From positions 1-53,406 of the IMG/VR virus record IMGVR_UViG_3300014914_000006: a stretch of 53,406 nucleotides of DNA; one strand, given 5' to 3'. Made by a program: the position numbers and the translations under genes. Each line of letters starts with the position of its first letter. Positions within the stretch are counted from its first letter, which is position 1. This document shows, piece by piece, positions 41,443 through 49,732 of the stretch. The notes under the pieces were generated by a model that worked only from the letters and a program-made list of their open reading frames with translations, had not been told where the DNA came from and ran no database searches. Origin of the DNA: a virus.

Positions 41443-43462
41443 CAATTTTCCATTTCTGCATATTTGTATATGCTCTTTTCACGATCTCTGGAACATCCCA
41501 GTCAACTGCTGATAATATCCCGTCACCACAATCACCAATTTCACCATCCCAATTATGCCATGCTGCCATTCTTTCATTTCTTGCATTGTCATCACCATCA
41601 CGCTTCAAATAAAAATCATGTTTTGCTTGCATGATCTGCTTTGGCAGACAATGACCAAGATGATAAATTCGTGCTTCAGGAATAAGCAACGCTTCTTTTT
41701 CTCTGATGCTGTGCAATCGTTTGTGATTAGCATCAACCATTGTTGGATGTTCTTTGAAGTGATATGACTTTCTTAAATACGACCAACGATAATGCGGACA
41801 TGCAGAACCGCCATCTTGAAGTGGCAATCCCCAACGCCATGATCTTTTTAGCTTCGGATCGTCATGCACATATTGCTTCAGATTGTGCCAGAAATTAATC
41901 CATCTAGGACATCCGAAATCAATATCTGCTTCAATCCATTTGTCAAGACCAGTCCAGATTTCATCACCGTCAAGCAAGATGTGATAATTGCCCGACATCT
42001 GATCAAGACACCAGTTCCGCATTTGACGTTTATCATTCCATACTTTTTCAAGCATGATGATTTTATTATCGGGATCTGGAAAGTTTTTAATTCTTTCAAG
42101 TGATCCATCGTCAATATTCTGTGCATGATATGTCTTGCCATAAGCAATGACAATTTCATCAACGTATGGATAAATACTTTCTAATGATTCAGAGCAAACG
42201 CCCCAATATGCAAGCAACTGTGCTGAAATCTTTTTCTTTTTGATTGTGTGAAATCTCAAATCCTCAACAGATGATTTCATTGCTTCCATGCCAAATGTTT
42301 CAGCTTCTTTTTCTGGTTCAATCAAATTAGCATACGTTTCTTTTTCTTTGACAACCGTGTTGACAAGTTCTTTGTATGCTTCACGGTCATTCCATTTTGC
42401 ATATGATATTCTACTGCCATACACTTCATGCAATACGGGCAGATCATACACAACAACTGGTGTGCCACAAGCGAGTGCTTCCATCGGCACCATGCCACAT
42501 CCTTCAAATAAACTTGGAGCAAGAACAATGTCAGCATTCAGATAATATTGATACTTTGTTACATCGTTGATTTGCTCCAATATTTTATACTTATGTTTTG
42601 CAGTGTCAGCTGGAACTTTCTTTGGCTGACCGATCATCATAAGATCCATATCACAATCAAGTGCTGCGATTGCTTCAAGAGCAACGTCACCGCCTTTATA
42701 TTTTGGTCCACGTGCTGACCAAACCGCATACGGTCGCAAATACGGACTGTCAAGTTTCTTTGCTTCTTCAAGCGCAAACGTATTAACGGCTGGAAGTAAA
42801 ACACCAATCTCAGAAACGTCACGATTGACAAACTTTGCAAGATACTTTGCTGACTCTTTTGAATTTGCGATTAAGTAATCAGCTTGAGTGAACAATCCTG
42901 ATCTGATATTTAATTGTTTTGCATAGTCTGGGCAAAATTCAGCCACCCAGTTTGGTGTTTCAAAGTTAAATATAACAAGCGGTATGTGTGGATTATCTTT
43001 CTTCCACTGAAAAGCTGCCCGACCAATTGTGCTTTTTGTATCAGTCACATACATATCAAGATCCATTGGAATTTCATCCGAGTTCCATATTCTGATCTTC
43101 AGATTTTCGTACTTCGGATAATCATTCATCCAAAGCGGATATCTGTCTGTAACAACATACACTTCAGCACCAAGTTCAGCCAGATTCAAAGCATATTGAT
43201 AAAGATGCAATCTGCCACCAGAATACCATGGGCTTGTTTCTATGAAAATGCCAATTCTTTTTATTCTTGTATTCACGCCAGCTGGCTTTCCAATTCTGCC
43301 ATGACTTTTATGTGACAATCTTCTGTGACCAATCTTTCCTTCTTTCAGCATTCTTTCAGCATCAGACCGAAGCATGACTTTGATTAGATCGCCAGAATTG
43401 ATGGTGACTTTATCGCCATTACTATTAATTACATCTTGCTTTATCAACGATCTGTAATACAT
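41432..43462 (-). CDS. Double glycosyltransferase (GT4 plus GT-A) with N-terminal module
   Basis: A 676-residue fusion. Residues 1-45 form a small module (TINSGDLIKVMLRSDAERML, then KEGKI). Residues about 66-390 form a GT-B glycosyltransferase with SARGPKYKGGDVALEAI and the E320-x7-E328 signature (FEGCGMVPMEA, then LACGTPVV), as in GT4. Residues about 410-676 are a GT-A-like domain with LLDGDEIW (D498-x-D500). The two catalytic domains could add sugars in sequence. It is unusually large for a phage enzyme. AAGGATC precedes the ATG. Confidence 0.82.
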   Translation of the reverse strand: MYYRSLIKQDVINSNGDKVTINSGDLIKVMLRSDAERMLKEGKIGHRRLSHKSHGRIGKPAGVNTRIKRIGIFIETSPWYSGGRLHLYQYALNLAELGAEVYVVTDRYPLWMNDYPKYENLKIRIWNSDEIPMDLDMYVTDTKSTIGRAAFQWKKDNPHIPLVIFNFETPNWVAEFCPDYAKQLNIRSGLFTQADYLIANSKESAKYLAKFVNRDVSEIGVLLPAVNTFALEEAKKLDSPYLRPYAVWSARGPKYKGGDVALEAIAALDCDMDLMMIGQPKKVPADTAKHKYKILEQINDVTKYQYYLNADIVLAPSLFEGCGMVPMEALACGTPVVVYDLPVLHEVYGSRISYAKWNDREAYKELVNTVVKEKETYANLIEPEKEAETFGMEAMKSSVEDLRFHTIKKKKISAQLLAYWGVCSESLESIYPYVDEIVIAYGKTYHAQNIDDGSLERIKNFPDPDNKIIMLEKVWNDKRQMRNWCLDQMSGNYHILLDGDEIWTGLDKWIEADIDFGCPRWINFWHNLKQYVHDDPKLKRSWRWGLPLQDGGSACPHYRWSYLRKSYHFKEHPTMVDANHKRLHSIREKEALLIPEARIYHLGHCLPKQIMQAKHDFYLKRDGDDNARNERMAAWHNWDGEIGDCGDGILSAVDWDVPEIVKRAYTNMQKWKIDVS

Positions 43463-44206
43463 CTATTGATCCTTATCCTTGTCAGCAACTTCAATTGATG
43501 ATCTTGATACAAAATTAAGATCAAATAATTCAATGACTCTGAATGAAGCAGAATCACCAAACAATTCAACTTTTGCACGATTATCTTTTAATAATACAAT
43601 GATCTTTCCGTCAAAGTTTTTGCCGTTGAACATTGTCTTGACCAGATCGCCTTCTTCAAGTTCTTCAGAATCGGGATCTGATTCAAGTGGAACACCTTTC
43701 AAGACTTTTCTGGCAAGATGACAGCCAAGAATGAAACTGACTTTTCTTTGCTTCATCAATGATTTAATTTGCTTTTCGATCTTTGATGGGTTTTCATTGA
43801 AGTCAAATGAAATCAACATGACATGTTCTGCTTCTGTCAAAACTTTATACCGATCTTTGACTTTCAGCAAAGCATGTTCAATTGTCAGTTTGTCATCACC
43901 AGAATTTGGCTTTGGTGCAATGTAATTCATCAGCATTGCATAAACAGAGTTTGCTGGCATTCCTAAAAGATCAGCTGTTTCTTTGATGATTTCTTTGTTG
44001 TTGTCATAGATTAAATCGCCTTTGGTTTTCTCACTTCCCATAGGCAATACAGCTTTCAGCTTGATCTTGCCAGCTTTGATCTTCTTTTCTTTTAGCAATT
44101 TCTCAAGTTCAGGACGTTGCCTAATATCAAAATGTGATCCTTTTGAAATCTTCACTCTGACATCATTCTGCATTCTTTCAAAATCTTTTAGTGCGGTCAC
44201 GATCAT
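43463..44206 (-). CDS. Unknown protein next to capsid gene (247 aa)
   Basis: ATG at 44206 follows GGAGGATA and is preferred to one at 44248. The N-terminal 42 residues (DVRVKISKGSHFDIRQRPEL then EKLLKEKKI) resemble the N-terminal module of the adjacent double glycosyltransferase. The middle holds helices, and the C-terminus holds a KOW/Tudor-like beta segment (EEGDLVKTMFNGKNFDGKII). No family found. It could be a head-associated protein or a partner of the sugar cassette. Confidence 0.6.
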   Translation of the reverse strand: MIVTALKDFERMQNDVRVKISKGSHFDIRQRPELEKLLKEKKIKAGKIKLKAVLPMGSEKTKGDLIYDNNKEIIKETADLLGMPANSVYAMLMNYIAPKPNSGDDKLTIEHALLKVKDRYKVLTEAEHVMLISFDFNENPSKIEKQIKSLMKQRKVSFILGCHLARKVLKGVPLESDPDSEELEEGDLVKTMFNGKNFDGKIIVLLKDNRAKVELFGDSASFRVIELFDLNFVSRSSIEVADKDKDQ

Positions 44207-44283
44207 TTCATATCCTCCGGTTTTATAAAAAATTTCAATCTGATTCACTTCAATAAATGAAACTGACAGAAAGTTTTTTAATA

Positions 44284-44319
44284 GGTGGTGCAGAGTTGAA
44301 AGATAAACTCCACACCACC
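44284..44319 (-). repeat. Intergenic hairpin between capsid and downstream gene
   Basis: GGTGGTG...GAGTT (44284-44297) pairs with AACTC...CACCACC (44306-44319): 12 of 14 positions pair around a two-base internal mismatch and an 8-base loop. On the minus-strand transcript it follows the capsid stop codon and comes before the next gene. No T-run follows, so full termination is doubtful; it may stabilise capsid mRNA or reduce expression of the next gene. Confidence 0.6.
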
Positions 44320-44345
44320 CACGCCCTTACCAAGAGAATAATATT

Positions 44346-45764
44346 TTAACTTCCTTGACCAACTAAAATACTGAATGCACGTTCAAACATAGGCTGTCCA
44401 CCAGCAAGACCGTCAACACGGTAAGCAATGGCACCTTTTTTAAACTCTGCATGTTCACTTCGAGCAATTGCAACTTCTTCTTCAAGGACAAACCAGTAAT
44501 TCATCAGGTTGCCGAAGATGATGTCACCAACTGTTCCGAGTGCAGAACAATTATGACTTATGAAGTATGGATGATTATCCAAACGATCATAAGGACCAGA
44601 TCCCACTGAATTGGAGAATAAAGGATCTCCGTTGGTATCTTTTTGCTTTTTCAAATACTTCAGAACCAAGTCAGCCATGATAAAGCCAGCACCGTTACGG
44701 TGAGCAGCTTTGACTTCGTGTTCCAGATTGATCAGATCATCATACACAACTTGCAAGTTTGTTTGACGACCGACGGTTCTGATTCCAGCCATGACAGTTA
44801 TGCCAAGAGGCTGTGCAACTCCTGAACCTGACATGATTGCTTGATCAAACTTGGCGATCAATGCAGCACGCAATTTTGAAACAAGTTCATTTTCAAAAGG
44901 TAACCGTGAACGCATCAGCAAAGTTTTGGTGAAACTTGTGTATGCTTTCAGAGGATAGCAATTGATTGTGACACGTTCAAAATCAATTTCAGTATCAGGA
45001 GCATCTGATTTTTCATCAGTCCATTCAACTGCAATACCACCAAATTCATTGCTGTCATCTTGCTCAAGTTTTGTTTCAACAAGTGAGCCGCCGACAGTGG
45101 TCTTTTTGTTTACTCGCATATACAGACTCGGTTCATCAAATGGCAACTGAAGGATCTGATTGCCGTAATCGGGCCATACTAAGTTAGCACGACCACCGGC
45201 TGCATCATTGTCTGTTGAAGCCATCGGAAGTGCCTTGCCACCAAACGGCATACCGGGCAACATTCTACGAAGTAAAGAATGCGGAATGACAGCTTGAAAT
45301 CCACCACCCTGTTTGTTGCCGATGTCACGAATTGCAGCAGATTTCGGAGTCAAGATGTTCAGTTCTTGATCTTTCATGTTCCGTTCGCCGTTCTTCATAA
45401 AATTGAAAAACGCTTCACCCTGCAAATGCTCGTGCTTTTCTTGTGAAGTATTATCAAAGACTTTGACATCATCAACTTTCTTGCCAGCAAGTGCAGCTTC
45501 ATCGGGAATAACAACTTTCTTGAAATCAGCAGCTTTTGCAAGTAGCAGATCAACATTTTTCTGTTCTTCCGCTTCTTTAATTGCTTCGGTAAGTTCATCA
45601 GAAATACTTTTGACTTCTGCATGTGCAGTGTCATAGGCTTTCTGGGCAATTTCAATGTCAGCTTCAACTTCTTTTTCCGTTGCGTCTGCAACAGCAACTT
45701 TCATTGCTTTCATTGTTTCAACAGCTTTTTGCAGCTTTGCTTGGAGTTCTTTTAACTTATTCAA
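44346..45764 (-). CDS. Major capsid protein (HK97 fold)
   Basis: A 472-residue protein. Residues 1-115 are a charged helical delta-type scaffold (LKELQAKLQKAVETMKAMK), which the preceding protease would remove. The capsid fold follows, with PMASTDNDAAGGRANLVWPD, VEWTDEKSDAPDTEIDFERV, the long spine-helix region FENELVSKLRAALIAKFDQA and GSGVAQPLGI. The start codon is TTG at 45764, with TAGGAGA seven bases upstream; no nearby in-frame ATG has such a site. A TTG for the most abundant virion protein is unexpected. Confidence 0.92.
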   Translation of the reverse strand: MNKLKELQAKLQKAVETMKAMKVAVADATEKEVEADIEIAQKAYDTAHAEVKSISDELTEAIKEAEEQKNVDLLLAKAADFKKVVIPDEAALAGKKVDDVKVFDNTSQEKHEHLQGEAFFNFMKNGERNMKDQELNILTPKSAAIRDIGNKQGGGFQAVIPHSLLRRMLPGMPFGGKALPMASTDNDAAGGRANLVWPDYGNQILQLPFDEPSLYMRVNKKTTVGGSLVETKLEQDDSNEFGGIAVEWTDEKSDAPDTEIDFERVTINCYPLKAYTSFTKTLLMRSRLPFENELVSKLRAALIAKFDQAIMSGSGVAQPLGITVMAGIRTVGRQTNLQVVYDDLINLEHEVKAAHRNGAGFIMADLVLKYLKKQKDTNGDPLFSNSVGSGPYDRLDNHPYFISHNCSALGTVGDIIFGNLMNYWFVLEEEVAIARSEHAEFKKGAIAYRVDGLAGGQPMFERAFSILVGQGS

Positions 45765-45774
45765 TGTAATTCTC

Positions 45775-46836
45775 CTATAAGTTTACGATTTTGGAAGCAA
45801 GCTCTGCCGATAGAGCTTGATACTTCACAATATCTTCATCCATCGAGTGAACATCAACAGTGGCAACTGTTTTGTCCGGCTCAATATTCGGATCTTCAAT
45901 TGTGTCATCTTCATCATCCGCATCATCACGACTGTTGCCTGACAGTGTGACATCAGATGACAAGACTTTTATTTCAACACTGATAATTTTCGCTTCAGTG
46001 ATTTCATATTCATCATTCGTTTTGATTACATCAAACAGAATATTTGTGCAGCATTTTTCAATATCATCAGTCACTTCAATGTCAACTGGAATCTTGCCAG
46101 ATGCTCCACGCTCTTTGATCGACTTTGTGAAAGCTGAATCAGCAACTTTGAAAGTTTCAACAAAGACATTTTCATAATAGACACCAACGCCATCGTCATT
46201 GATCTTCAGCTTGAAAAGTGGTTCTTCTTTTTCTTCAGTCTTTTCAACTTTGTCACTGAACAATGCAGCCATGACATCTTTCATCAGAATTTTGCTTTGA
46301 ACTGACTTGCTTAATGCTTCAGCATTTGCTGGAACTGGAACAGCAGACACTTCAACAATTTCAGCTTTTGTGATGTCATAGCCAAGGATTTCTTTATAGC
46401 CATATTCATTTTCTTTTTCGGCTCTGATTTCTTCCCACTCTAAAGGGATGAAGCCAATTGACCAAGCACGCATATATTTCTTTTTGTAAAGTTCCCAAAC
46501 TTCACGAGCAAGTTCAGTTTCTTCATGGAACTGCACAGTCAATTCAGTTTTGTTTTTGAACACTCTGACATTCAATGCTCTTGCAATGGGTGGTATGCTG
46601 TGATCATGTGCCCAGAGCATGACAGGATTTTTTAAGAAAGCATCCCAGATCAAACCATCTGAACGAACATTATCACCATCACGATCTTTGCTCGAAGTTG
46701 TTGCAATGATCTTCATTGTCCGATCTTTTTCGTTGATCGAAATGATGTCATAGTTGACAACATGCAGCATTTTTTCACCCTTGACAATCTCTTTGACATT
46801 AAGATTTGGGATTTTATCTTCTGCTTTTGGTGGCAT
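45775..46836 (-). CDS. Prohead protease (S78) with C-terminal extension
   Basis: A 353-residue protein. The HK97 prohead protease core (about 20-190) has ATTSSKDRDGDNV, PVMLWAHDHS with the catalytic His region (77-79), RAWSIGFIP with catalytic S126, and IVEVSAVPVPANAEAL. It matures the capsid by cutting the delta region. The C-terminal 160 residues are an acidic extension not part of the core family and may have scaffold-like properties. AGGAGA precedes the ATG. Confidence 0.9.
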   Translation of the reverse strand: MPPKAEDKIPNLNVKEIVKGEKMLHVVNYDIISINEKDRTMKIIATTSSKDRDGDNVRSDGLIWDAFLKNPVMLWAHDHSIPPIARALNVRVFKNKTELTVQFHEETELAREVWELYKKKYMRAWSIGFIPLEWEEIRAEKENEYGYKEILGYDITKAEIVEVSAVPVPANAEALSKSVQSKILMKDVMAALFSDKVEKTEEKEEPLFKLKINDDGVGVYYENVFVETFKVADSAFTKSIKERGASGKIPVDIEVTDDIEKCCTNILFDVIKTNDEYEITEAKIISVEIKVLSSDVTLSGNSRDDADDEDDTIEDPNIEPDKTVATVDVHSMDEDIVKYQALSAELASKIVNL

Positions 46837-46864
46837 AATACTTTCTCCTGAAATACTCTATTTT

Positions 46865-47023
46865 TTATTTATCTTCTTTGTATGTGTTGTCAGTAATTTC
46901 TTCACCAGTTATTTTGTCAACATATTTGACTGTGCCTTCAAGACCATTCTTTCCTTCAGTATACACCAGTTCAACATCTTTGATCTTATCGTCTGGAATA
47001 TAAGGTGGTGGCTGTAATCCCAT
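46865..47023 (-). CDS. Small protein (52 aa) between protease and MuF gene
   Basis: A short gene whose ATG at 47023 overlaps the MuF stop (TAATG). The product, MGLQPPPYIPDDKIKDVELV and on, has a Pro-rich start and then beta strands. It fills an otherwise empty gap. GGAG lies about nine bases upstream of the start. Unknown function, probably a small virion or assembly protein. Confidence 0.6.
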   Translation of the reverse strand: MGLQPPPYIPDDKIKDVELVYTEGKNGLEGTVKYVDKITGEEITDNTYKEDK

Positions 47024-48651
47024 TATTTGACTCCTAACATATCTTCAATGATTTCTTCAATTCCTCTTGGTAATGTTGCAATTTTATATGATGGATTTGT
47101 ATATTTCACCAATGCTTCAGCAATTGTTTCTTTGTGGTTTGTTGCTGCATATTGACTAATGTTTTCTTGTGTCCATTTTTTTCCCCATAGCCATTGATTG
47201 TTTGCTGCCATATCTCCAATTGCTGCAATGTGTTTTTCCAGTGTCAAATGATGTGCCAGTTCATGCCTCATTGATGATCTGACCATTTCATTGTATGATT
47301 CATCTGCATACACTCTATATCCTAATACTGATTCTTGTTTTTTTATTCTGTCAATTAGTGCTTCTGAAAAATCATTCATGGAAGTCAATTTTAATTTTAC
47401 ATCAGGATGTAATTCTTTCCAACGTCCAATATTTGCCATACCGCCAGATGACGATGTGTTGTATAGAATGTCAATGTCAACTTTCATGTTCGGGAACTTT
47501 TCACGCAAATCAGAAAAACCAAGATTCATGCTGTTCATGTTCTTCAGCTTTTCTTCTTCGGTTTTCCACTTCTTGCCCCATGATTGCCATTGTCTGCCAG
47601 CAGAATCTTTGACTTCTTTCACATAATGCAGTTCAGCCCAATCAACAGCTTCTTTCAATGTTTCTTTCGGAGTATATGCAGCAAATTCTGCTGGTATGAT
47701 CTCACCAGTGACCGCTGGAGCAACTTGCTCTGATACAATGACTGGTTCTGCAACTGATGCTGGTGGAAGCGGTGCAGGTGCAGCTGGCTTCACAGGTTGT
47801 GTGCTGACAGTAGGTTGATCAACAACAACACTTGCAGCTTCAAGAACTGGAAGCAATGTGCAAGCACAATACGGATGCAAAGGTGGGTGCTGAATCGGTG
47901 TGCTTGTTGTATAATTTTCAATCGTTTCACCTGATTCAAGAAATGCTCTGCCTGTTTTGACTTTAATTCCATCCATTGCTGTGCAAGCTGCACAAACTCG
48001 ATCATCTTTTGCTGTTAACCATTCAAGCACTTCAACGCCAATTGATTGATAGTTTGCCATAGTGCCATGATTGAAAGCCCAGTTTGTTTCAGTCACTGCA
48101 ATCATCTTTGCACGTTGTGCAGTGTATACTGGGTCGAGCTTTTTAATTTGCTTTGCAATCCATGCTGCTGATCTGCCTTGTCCAGTTGTTGGATCGACAT
48201 AATTATATGCTTGATCGTAGACTTTCTGTATTTTAGTTGCGTTTGTTTTTGTAACTTTAGAAACACCAAGCTCAGGATCTTTCAATCTGTTTTCTAAATC
48301 TTGGCGAGTTCCTTCAAGAATAAAGCTGCTTGGCTCTGTGCCGACAAGTTTGATTGATTTCATACCGAGTTCTTCAGTTGCTTGATCGTATCCTTCTGCC
48401 ATAACAAATGTCAGTCTTGAATATTCAACGTCATACAGATCAGAAGCCCATCGTGTTTGATAGTCAACTGGAAGTGGAGTCAAACCTTTTCTTGCTCGTG
48501 TTGCTGATTCTTTTACTTGACGATCAAACAAACGCTTGATTGCTTTTTGCATTTGATGCCACAGCTTTTTGACTTTAATATCACGAATAAGAACAAGTGG
48601 ATTGTTCCTCATTTTCTGTGATAGTCTATTCCTAGTCATAGTTGCTGGCAT
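47023..48651 (-). CDS. MuF-type minor head protein with C-terminal zincin-like domain
   Basis: A 542-residue protein. Residues about 30-270 are the Mu F / SPP1 gp7 head domain: IAVTETNWAFNHGTMANYQS and the Cys/His cluster (C220, C223, H260, C262, C264). A Pro/Ala/Val linker (about 275-310) leads to a C-terminal domain (about 320-542) with the zinc-protease motif H463-E-L-A-H467 and a downstream ETIAEAL (E509) as likely third ligand. MuF proteins sit at the portal; effector-like C-terminal domains are known in the superfamily. Protease activity is inference. Confidence 0.82.
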   Translation of the reverse strand: MPATMTRNRLSQKMRNNPLVLIRDIKVKKLWHQMQKAIKRLFDRQVKESATRARKGLTPLPVDYQTRWASDLYDVEYSRLTFVMAEGYDQATEELGMKSIKLVGTEPSSFILEGTRQDLENRLKDPELGVSKVTKTNATKIQKVYDQAYNYVDPTTGQGRSAAWIAKQIKKLDPVYTAQRAKMIAVTETNWAFNHGTMANYQSIGVEVLEWLTAKDDRVCAACTAMDGIKVKTGRAFLESGETIENYTTSTPIQHPPLHPYCACTLLPVLEAASVVVDQPTVSTQPVKPAAPAPLPPASVAEPVIVSEQVAPAVTGEIIPAEFAAYTPKETLKEAVDWAELHYVKEVKDSAGRQWQSWGKKWKTEEEKLKNMNSMNLGFSDLREKFPNMKVDIDILYNTSSSGGMANIGRWKELHPDVKLKLTSMNDFSEALIDRIKKQESVLGYRVYADESYNEMVRSSMRHELAHHLTLEKHIAAIGDMAANNQWLWGKKWTQENISQYAATNHKETIAEALVKYTNPSYKIATLPRGIEEIIEDMLGVK

Positions 48652-48679
48652 TATTTTATCCGTTCAGTTTTATTTTATT

Positions 48680-49456
48680 TTACAGTTCCTCAACACTAAC
48701 ATCTCCAATATACATCTTTGAATCCACTGCTGAACCAATATGCCACATGGCACTATAAACACCATTGAGACTCGGACCAGGAAAGATATTTGGACCTCCG
48801 CCATTTCTTTGATCGACTGTTTTTGGTGCTAAAAGATACCGACCAGCACCATCAATTTCTTTGATGAAAAATGTAATTGCCGTTCCAATGTAATCAAATA
48901 CAACTTCAAAATCTATATCGTTGATACTTGAATGCAATGGAAAATCTATGTGATTGAAATCAGCACTGGCAGCAAGTGCCATTCTATCACCATACACGGC
49001 TCCCGGACCCTTAGGAGTCATTTTAATACTTGATAGATTCCAATTATAATTTCCTGATAAATTCATTTCAAAGGTGAACTTATTTACAACAGCATCGTCA
49101 CTGTATGAAGTCAGTCTAATTATGCAACCATTTGCACAGTTTTCAAAATTAGCCATCTTCCACAGGAACCGAAATCGTTTACTGCCTCTTGGATTACCAG
49201 CAACAGCAACCCCCGGAGTTGCTGTAAAGTATCCATTTGGATTTGTCAATACTCCATCCATGTCAAACCACATAATGTCATTATTGAACTTTCTTGATGT
49301 TGGAATGCTCGTTTCATCTGTTAGCACATTCAGTTGATTACCTTCAAATGTTTCATGCACAAGATAAACTATAGGAGCAGAGCCACCAGCACGCAAGATA
49401 GATGATCTTGGTGTTAGTTGTCTTGGATTTAATGGGTTTTGTCTTTTAATCGGCAT
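48680..49456 (-). CDS. Head-region structural protein (258 aa)
   Basis: A beta-rich protein with LVHETFEGNQLNVLTDE and WFDMDGVLTNPNGYFTATPG, looking like a lectin-type (concanavalin-like) jelly roll. It begins MPIKRQNPLNPRQLTPRSSI. The place between a small head protein and the MuF gene suggests a capsid fibre or decoration protein. No active site is seen. AGGATAA precedes the ATG. Confidence 0.55.
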   Translation of the reverse strand: MPIKRQNPLNPRQLTPRSSILRAGGSAPIVYLVHETFEGNQLNVLTDETSIPTSRKFNNDIMWFDMDGVLTNPNGYFTATPGVAVAGNPRGSKRFRFLWKMANFENCANGCIIRLTSYSDDAVVNKFTFEMNLSGNYNWNLSSIKMTPKGPGAVYGDRMALAASADFNHIDFPLHSSINDIDFEVVFDYIGTAITFFIKEIDGAGRYLLAPKTVDQRNGGGPNIFPGPSLNGVYSAMWHIGSAVDSKMYIGDVSVEEL

Positions 49457-49467
49457 ATCAATTTATC

Positions 49468-49710
49468 CTACCAGTATGCAACAGTTGCAATTGTGTCAGG
49501 TGCTGTGCCTTTGAAATAGATGTCTGCTTCCATTGCAAAGATGTCAATGCTTGCACCTGCTTCAAGTTTAATATCCTGTGATGCTGAATCACCAACAAAG
49601 ATTGATGCACCGTTTGCAAGATTCGCAACAATTGTGACTCGTGAAGTGTTCTTTTCTCCAATAGCAGCTGCACTTGCTGCTGCAACAATGGTTTTTGTTT
49701 TGAATGACAT
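49468..49710 (-). CDS. Small head decoration-like protein (80 aa)
   Basis: An 80-residue protein of short strands with ANLANGASIFVGDSASQDIK followed by LEAGASIDIFAMEADIY, the pattern of small phage structural proteins placed between portal and capsid. Probably a decoration or head-fibre subunit. AAAGGATAATT precedes the ATG. The family name is not certain. Confidence 0.6.
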   Translation of the reverse strand: MSFKTKTIVAAASAAAIGEKNTSRVTIVANLANGASIFVGDSASQDIKLEAGASIDIFAMEADIYFKGTAPDTIATVAYW

Positions 49711-49732
49711 TTTTAATTATCCTTTATACAAG

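Noticed and set aside
44284-44319. Intrinsic terminator after the capsid gene
   Set aside because: The stem is strong, but no T-run follows on the minus-strand transcript, so it was listed as a hairpin only.
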